Shown here one piece after another: positions 26,452-34,678 of a stretch of DNA of 64,000 nt. Below the pieces are notes generated by a model that saw only the letters and a program-made list of their open reading frames with translations, did no database searches and was not told the DNA's origin. Origin of the DNA: Kaistella soli (GTDB taxonomy: Bacteria; Bacteroidota; Bacteroidia; Flavobacteriales; Weeksellaceae); contig NZ_JAHOPF010000005.1 of assembly GCF_019038595.1 (NCBI RefSeq), positions 1 through 64,000 on the forward strand, in the 5' to 3' direction. Every line of letters starts with the position of its first letter. The stretch's first letter is position 1. Made by a program: the position numbers and the translations under genes.

Positions 26452-28380
26452 TTAGCTGAATAAGTACCATACGATTCCCAGATTCAGACGGAAATCGTAG
26501 ATGGGATAATTGGGCGCCGTGAAAGATTTGTTCTGCATAATAGTGGTGTCCAGATGCTGTGCTTCGATAAAAAAGAACATCCTTTTTACTTTTAAGTTGA
26601 AATAAACATCCACGATCGGCTGCCCACCGATAGAATAGGAATTGGCGTTGGGTAAAATAAATTCATTCAGCACCGGAAAATATTCGCGGGAGGCAAATTT
26701 GGTGAAGTAGTACACTTTAACACCGGCCTGAATTTCTGCCGCTTTTTTAAAAGCTTTCGACTGCCAGAAAAAGTTTGCTCTTCCGACAAAATTAGGCATC
26801 GGCAGCAGATCTTTATTCCCAATCGCACTCTGAAAAAGCACTTTGGGATTCAGATGGAAATTACCGTAAGAAAATGTAGCCTCGCCGCCAATCTGCGAAA
26901 TATTCAGAGAAGAAGCGCTCTGTTGCGGCATTGCCTGCGCATCGAGATAAGTATAGTTATTAATTCTGAAATAATTCGCAAAAACACTGCTGTTAAACCA
27001 TTTCAGATTAATATCGCCGCCGATTTCTGTAATGGTCTCATTGTTCGGATTTTTCAGATAATAATTAAACCGTTTGTACACCGAAGGATTCATCAGTAAG
27101 TTAAAACTCGGCGAAGCGGTTTGAAAGTTCACTTTTGCATTCGCGAAATAGCCTTCTACCGGTTCGAACTTCATTAAATTCTTAGAACGGATAAACGTTC
27201 CGAATTCACTTCCGTTTGAAAACTCCAGGTTTGAATTGAGTTCAATTTTATTCCAGAGCTTAATAGATAAGTTCCCTACTGCCCCGATCCTGTTCTCTGA
27301 AAGCTCCTGCGGAATATTCAGCGAATCTGGCACTGCCGTCCCCATTCCGAGTTTAATAAGCTGATGGCGGACCCCGGCATCAAGCTTGAAATTTTCTTTA
27401 TCGAAAAGTACACTTACCGTATTGCTCAGATTTTTGGAATATTTTTTTGAAGAAAGCGGATAATCAATTAAATCGGCTGCATTATCAAAATAGTAGGCTT
27501 CCGGCGCCGACTGATTGTAATAGTATTTATTTCCCTGATGAAAGATCGTGTGACGGATTTTGAACGGGAATTTTTCAGAAGCAAATGGCCTGAACTGCTG
27601 GCTGAAATAATATCTTCTGTAGCCAAATCTGGAATCTGAAGAATTGAGGTTTACCGGAAGATTCAGCCTGTTATTGAAATTGCTGTTTCCGTCGAGGAAA
27701 AGATTGATATCAGCTACACCTCCATTTTCCTGATTGTTGACATTCTGGTGAATATAATGGGCGAACGCTTCGTATTTGTTATTTTTAGAAGTATAATGCC
27801 CGGAAAATATCACATTGTTATTGGAAGCGAGGGAATGCTGATACATGCCCAGAGAACGGAGTCCCATATACTCCACCGAAAAGTTGAAGTTTTTGCCGAT
27901 GTTCTGCGTATAAGTTGACTGCAGTGCGGCACCGCTGCTCACGGAATTATGATAAATAAAAGCAGTGGTGGGAGTTTTTACATCATAGTATTTAATATCA
28001 TTGATGCCCAGGATAAAATAGGACTTTCGGGTGGGAAGCAGAGAAAGATTCTGCTCCGGATTAACCTCAAAAACCAGGGACTGAAACCCTGAACCGATAT
28101 TGGCAAACTGTATCTTCCCGAAATTATCACGGTTGTTATACTGTGAAAAAATGAACGTTTTGTCGTGGGTGAAAACCGTATCAAATATCTTTTTTTCAGA
28201 AAACTGAGTTTGATACTGATAATCGTAAATCGTAGGCTTAAAGATCACCAGTGAATCTTTCCGTCCGGAATCGATCACCAGCGTATCCTGTGGTTTCACC
28301 CGGTTGGAATCGGTTTTATTAACGACCTGTGCGCTAAGAGAAACCCCACATAAGAAGATACAGAGAAGAAGATATTTCAT
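26452..28380 (-). CDS. Putative outer-membrane porin
   Basis: This 642-aa protein has a signal peptide (residues 1-17, SLSAQ) and then about 600 residues of alternating polar and hydrophobic strands rich in Tyr, Phe and Asn. It ends IVWYLFS, with a terminal aromatic stretch. This is the build of a large beta-barrel and matches the Bacteroidota putative-porin family (KTDSNRVKPQDTL lead, FGYRRYYFSQQFRPF, INLKWFNSSVFANYF). It should form an outer-membrane channel of unknown substrate. It is followed after 6 bp by bshC. Confidence 0.82.
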   Translation of the reverse strand: MKYLLLCIFLCGVSLSAQVVNKTDSNRVKPQDTLVIDSGRKDSLVIFKPTIYDYQYQTQFSEKKIFDTVFTHDKTFIFSQYNNRDNFGKIQFANIGSGFQSLVFEVNPEQNLSLLPTRKSYFILGINDIKYYDVKTPTTAFIYHNSVSSGAALQSTYTQNIGKNFNFSVEYMGLRSLGMYQHSLASNNNVIFSGHYTSKNNKYEAFAHYIHQNVNNQENGGVADINLFLDGNSNFNNRLNLPVNLNSSDSRFGYRRYYFSQQFRPFASEKFPFKIRHTIFHQGNKYYYNQSAPEAYYFDNAADLIDYPLSSKKYSKNLSNTVSVLFDKENFKLDAGVRHQLIKLGMGTAVPDSLNIPQELSENRIGAVGNLSIKLWNKIELNSNLEFSNGSEFGTFIRSKNLMKFEPVEGYFANAKVNFQTASPSFNLLMNPSVYKRFNYYLKNPNNETITEIGGDINLKWFNSSVFANYFRINNYTYLDAQAMPQQSASSLNISQIGGEATFSYGNFHLNPKVLFQSAIGNKDLLPMPNFVGRANFFWQSKAFKKAAEIQAGVKVYYFTKFASREYFPVLNEFILPNANSYSIGGQPIVDVYFNLKVKRMFFFIEAQHLDTTIMQNKSFTAPNYPIYDFRLNLGIVWYLFS

Positions 28381-28501
28381 CCGTTCGTATTTGTTTTTTT
28401 AATGAGTTCAGATGGCACGCCAGAGAATTTTCATGATCTGAAAAAATCATCCTGCGTCTCATTTTTACTTTCGACTACAAATGTAAGAAATATGGGGAAA
28501 T

Positions 28502-28533
28502 AAAAAACCCTGCGGAAAAGCAGGGTTTTTTTT
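28502..28533 (-). terminator. Bidirectional-type terminator after the first susD
   Basis: The stem AAACCCTGC/GCAGGGTTT has A-runs and T-runs on both sides. It lies 17 bases after the susD stop. Confidence 0.9.
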
Positions 28534-28549
28534 ATCATGAAAACTGATT

Positions 28550-29974
28550 TTAGTAACCAGGATTTTGAATAACATTAGGATTGGTCTGTATCTCAGACAA
28601 TGGTATTGGCCAAACAAATTTATAATTGTCGGCTTCCGCAACAAATGTATTGCCGTTTTGCCCGCTTTTGTCTACTTTCTTATGATTTCTCTTAAGGTCG
28701 GTAAGCCTATGTCCTTCCAAAAAGAACTCAAATCCTTTCTGTCTTAAGATCTCATCCAGCAACGCCTGACCGGAAACAGCCGGAACTGTGTAAGCGGCAT
28801 CTCTGTATTCTCTTACCCAACTTTGTAAACCTGCAGCAGCCTGTGCCGGATTTAGATGGTAGTTTGCCTCGAACAAAATAAATTCAGCTTCTGTTTTTCT
28901 GAACAGAACGACATCTTTAGCTGGCGAAGTGTATTTCCTAACATCAATAGGTTTTGGAGTATCAGTCAAATTGTTCACAAACCCGCTTGAAGTATACCAG
29001 AATGTTTTTCTTGCGTCAGTTATTGGAAATGTATCCCAGAAACTTCTTCTCATCCAGTTCTGTTTATAAGTTCCGGCGGACGACCATGTTCCAGAAATGG
29101 CATCGTTAGCACCGATATTCACATTCGGTGATTCATAAATCTGAAATAAAGTTTCGTTGGTGTCATCATCACCTAAAAAATAAGACGAAAGTTTATTTTT
29201 TGGAAGTAGAGGAGTAGGTCCGCTCAGAGCTTCGTTTGCATACTGAATTGCCATTGGATAATTCTTCATGTAAAGATAAACCCGTGCAGTCAGCAACTGT
29301 GATGCTTCTGAATTAAACTTATTTTTTCCGTAACTGAAGCCTGGGTCAAAATTTGCATTTGCGATATTCAGATCGTTGATAATGGCATTATATACCTGAC
29401 TTACGGTAGATCTTGGTAATTTCTGAGTGATGTCGAAAGTAGTGGGATACGGAACGCCGAGAGATTGATCTCCTTCACCGTAATTAGGTGCAAAATACGC
29501 CATTAACACAGAATAACTATAAGCTCTTACTGCGTGCGCATGTGCAAATAAATCAGCAACAGGCGCTGTACCATTTTCGTCCTCAGGAATTTGACCTTCG
29601 TAGCCTAAGATAAAATTTGCATTCGCGATGATATTATAAAGACTGTTCCACAACCCGTCGCTTACACCATCAGCCGGACTGATATGTCCCCATCCGTTTG
29701 TCTGAGTAAAACGGCCGGAATTTACAGCACCTACAAATGCCAGATCACCTGTCAGCTCCTGATAAGTTTGGTGATTGGATCCGAAAGCAGCAGCTGAATT
29801 CATTGTGGCATACAATCCGTTAACAGCAACGGCAAGGTCGGTTTTCGTTTTTAAAGCCCCTGTAGGCGTAATAATAGTAGCGCTGGGCGGCAAATCGGTA
29901 AGGAAGCTGTCCGAGCATGAAGTTAATGCGGATACTGTAACAGTAGTTGCAATAAAAATATTTTTGAATTTCAT
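28550..29974 (-). CDS. SusD/RagB nutrient-binding outer-membrane lipoprotein (locus A)
   Basis: This 474-aa lipoprotein has a signal ending in the lipobox LTSC (Cys20). SusD proteins sit on the outer face of the outer membrane and hand ligands to the SusC channel. Family marks: SDSFLTDLPPSATI near the N-terminus, helical TPR-like segments (AHAVRAYSYSVLMAYFAPNYGE, LLTARVYLYMKNYPMAIQYANEAL), and the C-terminal EILRQKGFEFFLEGHRLTDLKR with KFVWPIPLSEIQTNPNVIQNPGY. It is encoded 17 bp after its SusC partner. The ligand is unknown, and no glycoside hydrolase or peptidase is adjacent. Confidence 0.95.
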   Translation of the reverse strand: MKFKNIFIATTVTVSALTSCSDSFLTDLPPSATIITPTGALKTKTDLAVAVNGLYATMNSAAAFGSNHQTYQELTGDLAFVGAVNSGRFTQTNGWGHISPADGVSDGLWNSLYNIIANANFILGYEGQIPEDENGTAPVADLFAHAHAVRAYSYSVLMAYFAPNYGEGDQSLGVPYPTTFDITQKLPRSTVSQVYNAIINDLNIANANFDPGFSYGKNKFNSEASQLLTARVYLYMKNYPMAIQYANEALSGPTPLLPKNKLSSYFLGDDDTNETLFQIYESPNVNIGANDAISGTWSSAGTYKQNWMRRSFWDTFPITDARKTFWYTSSGFVNNLTDTPKPIDVRKYTSPAKDVVLFRKTEAEFILFEANYHLNPAQAAAGLQSWVREYRDAAYTVPAVSGQALLDEILRQKGFEFFLEGHRLTDLKRNHKKVDKSGQNGNTFVAEADNYKFVWPIPLSEIQTNPNVIQNPGY

Positions 29975-29991
29975 TTTTCTAATTTGTTTAG

Positions 29992-32835
29992 TTAAAAATC
30001 AATCGTAATTCCAAATAGATACTGTTTCATATTTGGCTGGGTTTGATCATATACTCCCATTCCTCCGATAGTTCCCATTGTATTGGAATTCGCTTCAGGA
30101 TCGAAAGGCAGGTTTTTATCAAATGCATAGGTCCAGAGATTTACGCCTCGGGCATACACATAAAGTCCTTTTGGGCCACTTTCGCCCAATATCGATTTTG
30201 GCAGTCTGTAGCCTAATTCCAAGCTTTTCATTCTTATGTGGTCTCCTTTATAAAGATATCTTGTTGAATGCAGCCTCGTAGCTGTATTACCAGGAATAAA
30301 CTTAGGTCGGTCAGAAGTAGGATTATCTGGTGTCCAGCTGTTTAAAGCATCAGCAACCTGTACCCCCTGAATATCCTGTCCATCATTATTGAAGTATCTC
30401 TGCCATAAATCATATACATAGTAATCTCCCATGTAAGTAAATAAGAACGAAAGCGTTAAATTTTTATAGGTGAAATTATTTGTTAAACCAGCAGTATGTG
30501 TTGGTAATGCATTTTTACCGGTCATCATTCTCAGGGCCTTTGAAGTACTATTAGTGGTTTCGGTTTGTGCTTCGTTAGTATACCATAACGCATCTCCATT
30601 TGAATGATCCACTCCCGCATACGAATATAAATACCATTCGGTAGGGTTATGATCTACAAGAAAATGCTTTGCGAAAGATCTGTCAACAAAGGGACTCAAT
30701 AATTTTGTGATCTTGGAATCGTTGTAGGAATAATTTCCTGTTAAAGACCATTTAAAATTTTCCGTGTTAAAAATATCAGCACTTAGTGTAGTTTCAATTC
30801 CTTTCGAAACTGAAGATACAGCGTTACCTAATAATGTAGGGAATCCTGTTGAACCGGGGTTCGGCACATCACTGGTCAGCTGATTTACGACGTCATTCTT
30901 ATACCAGTCAACAGAGATACGATATCTGTTACTGCTGAAGCCTAAATCTACACCGAAATTCAGTTTTTTCGAATTCTCCCAACCTAAATCCTGATTACCA
31001 GGAGATATACTGTTTCCTGATTCTTCAAGATAAGTGTTTGGCGTTAAACGGTTATATTTTCTGTAGAGGAATGCATCCCCTCCTGTATTTCCAACTTCTC
31101 CATAACTTCCCCGTACCTGAAAGTTTTGAAACCAGTTTGAAATATTTCCAAAGTTATGCAGATTCACATTCGCACCCGCAGCCCAGAAATTACCGTATTT
31201 GATATTATCCCCAAAATGCGAATATCCATCACGTCGGAAAGAGCCAGTAACATTAAATAAGTTTTTGTAGCCATAAGATGCTCTGGCGATATATCCTATA
31301 AGATGCCATTCCGTATAGTCGGAATTCCCGTCTGCGATATTGGCCGCATTGGCCAAAGTATTCTGATCCCAGTGTCCTGAAAGATAACCCTGTCTGATGA
31401 CAAAAGTATTTTTATCTTGTCTGTTTGTAGCTTCAGCACCTGCAGAAATATTAATGTCATGATCGTCATCTTCTCCTAACTTGACACTGTAGTGAACTAA
31501 ATTAGACCAGTTCCACGTAGAGTAGCTGAAATCTGTTTTTATACCGTTTCCATCTCCCAATGGGTCCTGCGCATTCACACCATCAGCAAAATCGGGATTT
31601 TGCCATTCGAATTCGTCGTAATAATTGTAATCAATCCCAATATTGGACGAGAATCTGAAATTTCTTGCGAAATTATAATCTACTCCTAAGGATGATAAAA
31701 TCTTGGTAAAAGTTGATTTCCTCTTATTTACATCCTGAATCCCCACTAAATTAAAATCGGTCCCGATTCCGGAGATTAAACTTAAATTATAAGAGCCGTC
31801 AGGATTATAAATAGGCTGTGTCCCATTGATAAATCTTGCGCCTAAGATAGGGTTTTGAAAATATCCATAATCAAGCGGTCCCTTTTGATTTGCTCTTGAT
31901 AACATGTTAGACATTTGTACTGTCAATACATCAGACATTTTCCACGTGCCTTTCAAAGTGGCATTTAACCTGTTATATGCGGCATCTCTGGCAATACCCT
32001 GTTGGTCTGTATAACCTAATGATGCATATATATTGGCAACTTCATTACCGCCGGAATAGTTAATTGCATTCCGGTTGTATGAAGGAGCTGAATTTCTGGT
32101 AGCTTTCTGCCAGTTTTCATTAGTAACGCCATCCCAATTATAAAAGGATTTTGCTTTATCACTTGCTGCAGCTTGGCTGAAGCCTTGGTTGACGTAGCCA
32201 AGGGTAAGAAGCTTCACCATACCGGGCCCATCCAGTAGGTCATACTTTTCATAAGCTTCAGTTCCAGCTCCTACCTCAGAGTTAAAACTAAATTTGCCGC
32301 CTTTCTTTCCAGACTTCGTTTTAATAACGATAACACCTGCAGCACCTCGGGATCCATACAAAGAGGTAGTTACACCATCTTTCAAAACCTCAATAGACTC
32401 AATATCCGCCGGATTTATCATGGCCAGCGCGTTGGAAGTGGTTGCAATACCCGCCGCATCACCGGTAAGCACAGGAACACCGTCTACAATATATAATGGT
32501 TGAGTATTACCCGATAAACTGCTGATACCACGAATCAAAACCCGTGCATTTGAGCCTGGCTGCCCACTGTTAGAATTAATGACAACACCTGATGCCTGGC
32601 CGGCAATTGCTAAATCCAATGAAACAGCGTTCGGTTTTTCCAGAACTTTTGAAGTAATTAAAGAATAGGAACCTACTTTCTGTTCCTGAGACTCTTTAAT
32701 ACCATAAGATCCTAAGACTACTACTTCTTCAATGTCTCTTGTTTTGGTAGCCGTGTCTTTTTTTGCTTGAGCCATTAACGTATGTCCCGCAAAGAACAGT
32801 ACCCCAATACTTAAAACTCGTAATTTTCCATTCAT
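29992..32835 (-). CDS. SusC/RagA TonB-dependent outer-membrane transporter (locus A)
   Basis: This 947-aa protein forms the TonB-dependent barrel that imports ligand captured by SusD. I place the start at 32835 (MNGKLRVLSIGVLFFAGHTLMAQ). That gives a normal signal peptide and mirrors the start of the second SusC in the window; an ATG 30 bp upstream is less likely. After the TonB-box-like IEEVVVLGSYG come the plug domain (ARVLIRGISSLSGNTQPLYIVDGVP, DIESIEVLKDGVTTSLYGSRGAAGVIVIKTKSGKKG) and the barrel ending QYLFGITIDF. The N-terminal carboxypeptidase-like extension of many SusC proteins is absent, as it is in the paralogue at 34679. Confidence 0.95.
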   Translation of the reverse strand: MNGKLRVLSIGVLFFAGHTLMAQAKKDTATKTRDIEEVVVLGSYGIKESQEQKVGSYSLITSKVLEKPNAVSLDLAIAGQASGVVINSNSGQPGSNARVLIRGISSLSGNTQPLYIVDGVPVLTGDAAGIATTSNALAMINPADIESIEVLKDGVTTSLYGSRGAAGVIVIKTKSGKKGGKFSFNSEVGAGTEAYEKYDLLDGPGMVKLLTLGYVNQGFSQAAASDKAKSFYNWDGVTNENWQKATRNSAPSYNRNAINYSGGNEVANIYASLGYTDQQGIARDAAYNRLNATLKGTWKMSDVLTVQMSNMLSRANQKGPLDYGYFQNPILGARFINGTQPIYNPDGSYNLSLISGIGTDFNLVGIQDVNKRKSTFTKILSSLGVDYNFARNFRFSSNIGIDYNYYDEFEWQNPDFADGVNAQDPLGDGNGIKTDFSYSTWNWSNLVHYSVKLGEDDDHDINISAGAEATNRQDKNTFVIRQGYLSGHWDQNTLANAANIADGNSDYTEWHLIGYIARASYGYKNLFNVTGSFRRDGYSHFGDNIKYGNFWAAGANVNLHNFGNISNWFQNFQVRGSYGEVGNTGGDAFLYRKYNRLTPNTYLEESGNSISPGNQDLGWENSKKLNFGVDLGFSSNRYRISVDWYKNDVVNQLTSDVPNPGSTGFPTLLGNAVSSVSKGIETTLSADIFNTENFKWSLTGNYSYNDSKITKLLSPFVDRSFAKHFLVDHNPTEWYLYSYAGVDHSNGDALWYTNEAQTETTNSTSKALRMMTGKNALPTHTAGLTNNFTYKNLTLSFLFTYMGDYYVYDLWQRYFNNDGQDIQGVQVADALNSWTPDNPTSDRPKFIPGNTATRLHSTRYLYKGDHIRMKSLELGYRLPKSILGESGPKGLYVYARGVNLWTYAFDKNLPFDPEANSNTMGTIGGMGVYDQTQPNMKQYLFGITIDF

Positions 32836-32868
32836 ATTAACACTATTTAATATTTTAATGGGCAAATA

Positions 32869-32886
32869 TGTTAATTTAATTTAACA
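32869..32886 (-). promoter_or_regulatory. Inverted repeat and -7-like element upstream of susC (locus A)
   Basis: TGTTAA-N6-TTAACA lies 33 bases before the start codon. On the minus strand its right arm runs into ATATTTG, close to the Bacteroidetes -7 element. The same element occurs at the same distance upstream of the second susC (37583-37600). Confidence 0.6.
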
Positions 32887-33097
32887 TATACAAGTGTAAA
32901 TTTTTAAAAATAACAAATTATAAGAAATACATTGATGTTTTGTTATAGAAATAGATGATATATTAAACATTCAGAATAAACACTGTTAAAAACAAATATT
33001 TATAGCAATTCAAAAACCAACATTGTAATTGAAAGATAGCTAACAAAAACACCTTCAAATTGAATTATTAATTCCAAATTACGTTCGAGCACAAAAA

Positions 33098-33125
33098 AAC
33101 TGCATCAAAAAAAATTGATGCAGTT
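33098..33125 (-). terminator. Terminator after the susD remnant
   Basis: The stem AACTGCATCAA/TTGATGCAGTT has an A-rich left flank (T-run on the minus strand). It still follows the decayed susD end. Confidence 0.8.
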
Positions 33126-33158
33126 ACTAAAAAATTTAAATGATAATCTGATTAAATA

Positions 33159-33326
33159 TTACAGATCATTTTGAGTTACCAATCCTTTTGAGGCATCTAT
33201 TTCTGCCTGAGGAAGCAACCATGTCCATCTCTTATCACCTGCCGGAACTGTAATAAGGTTATTGATTACAACAGGTGCATAATTGGTCCCGAGAAAAACA
33301 GATATAGCATTCTGTAATTTAGACTT
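33159..33326 (-). pseudogene. Remnant of a SusD/RagB gene (C-terminal ~53 residues)
   Basis: The minus strand reads LQNAISVFLGTNYAPVV...TVPAGDKRWTWLLPQAEIDASKGLVTQNDL and then TAA. The WLLPQAEIDAS...LVTQN ending is the usual SusD C-terminus (W.iP..Ei..N..l.QN). A stop codon precedes it in frame and no upstream SusD sequence remains before the next operon's terminator. A third SusCD pair probably existed here and was deleted. Confidence 0.8.
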
Positions 33327-33423
33327 TTAAAAATTAGCTCGTTAGCAGTGAATAGAAGATTTTCAATGCATGTACAGATGAATTGTAACACCACATACCT
33401 TACACACTATCACTCGAAAATCA

Positions 33424-33460
33424 AATAAAAAAGGCCGCCTCACTTATGTGAAGCAGCCTT
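33424..33460 (-). terminator. Terminator after the second susD
   Basis: The imperfect stem AAGGCTGCTTCAC/GTGAGGCGGCCTT on the minus strand is followed by T7. It lies about 20 bases after the susD stop at 33480. Confidence 0.85.
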
Positions 33461-33479
33461 ATTATAACTAGGAAATCAA

Positions 33480-34667
33480 TTATTTCCCTAAAAGTTCATT
33501 AGCATCCATCGCTCCTTGAGGGAAAGGCAGTTTATACTTTTCACCTTTAAGCTTTAAATCAGACCATCTTACCCATTCGAATGAAAGCTCTAATCTTCTT
33601 TCATTATCCAGTGATAAGCTTGAATTACGGATATTTTGCAGTTCTGTCAATCTGGCAGTGTTTCCGGCTTCCGCAGAAATTAAGTACATCTCCGGAATTC
33701 TAGAGATTAACAAATCTGAATCGTCATTTGGGCTATATTTGTTTGAAAAAACAAACCCTCCTGTTGAAGGAGCTTCAGCAATATCAAACAAACTTCTTCT
33801 TGTATCATTTGCACCTAATAAAGCTAATAAATCATCAGCAGCCGCAAAACAATTCCATGTTCTTGCATCATAGCTCATGATCCATCCCCAAGATCCGTTT
33901 TCTTCAGCTTTGTTACCAGCAAATTTCAGGATTACTTCGGATTTATAATCTTTAGGATCAGCAGAGATACTGAATTTCCCGCTGTTAATAAGCGCTTCTG
34001 CTTCTACACCAGCACCAGCGATATCGCCGTTCATTCTTAGAACTCTAGCTAAAAGTGCCTGAGCAGCTTCTCTGGTTGGGGTTAACTGAACCAAACCTGC
34101 ATTCGATGCATCGAAAGGCTCAATAGCAGCTTTTGCAGCCTTTAAATCAGCAATGATAAATGCCAATACTTCAGGGCCAGTACTTGCTTTGATTGGGCCA
34201 GGAGCAGTATTCTCGTCAACCAAAGGAACTCCTTCATATAAATCATAAAGTCTCAGGTAAGAAAGTGCTCTCACATATCTAGCCTTACCTACTTGTGCAG
34301 CAGAGGCGGATGGCACTTTCATAATGGTGTTCGCTCTGGAAATCGCTGTATAGAAGTCTTTGTAGTAGTAACTCAACAAAATATCTCCCGGAGGAACTAC
34401 GTGTTCGAACAAATACTGCAGTTGGACAAACTGAAATTTAACCGGCTTAAAGTTGTCAGCCATAACTTCAGGAGCCATCACGTTAAAATACGGGTAACCG
34501 CTAGGCTCCATAATTCTTTTGTATGCCCCAGTTAATAATTTATCTACATCACTGGTCGATAGAGGTGAATTAGCATCAAGTGACGCAAACGATTCTGCCT
34601 CTAACGCTCTGTCACATGAGGTAAAAAGCATACCAAATGCAAGTAATAATATACTTAATTTTTTCAT
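33480..34667 (-). CDS. SusD/RagB-like outer-membrane lipoprotein, short form (locus B)
   Basis: This 395-aa lipoprotein has a signal with the lipobox FTSC (Cys18). It has SusD features: SPLSTSDVDKLLTGAYKRIM, a helix pair KARYVRALSYLRLYDLYEGVPLVDE, LTPTREAAQALLARVLRMNGD, and the late NERRLELSFEWVRWSDLKL. At 395 residues it is about 80-100 shorter than common SusD proteins, the reduction lying in the middle to C-terminal loops. It follows its SusC partner by 11 bp. It should bind a ligand at the cell surface; the ligand is unknown. Confidence 0.93.
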   Translation of the reverse strand: MKKLSILLLAFGMLFTSCDRALEAESFASLDANSPLSTSDVDKLLTGAYKRIMEPSGYPYFNVMAPEVMADNFKPVKFQFVQLQYLFEHVVPPGDILLSYYYKDFYTAISRANTIMKVPSASAAQVGKARYVRALSYLRLYDLYEGVPLVDENTAPGPIKASTGPEVLAFIIADLKAAKAAIEPFDASNAGLVQLTPTREAAQALLARVLRMNGDIAGAGVEAEALINSGKFSISADPKDYKSEVILKFAGNKAEENGSWGWIMSYDARTWNCFAAADDLLALLGANDTRRSLFDIAEAPSTGGFVFSNKYSPNDDSDLLISRIPEMYLISAEAGNTARLTELQNIRNSSLSLDNERRLELSFEWVRWSDLKLKGEKYKLPFPQGAMDANELLGK

Positions 34668-34678
34668 TTTTTTAATTT

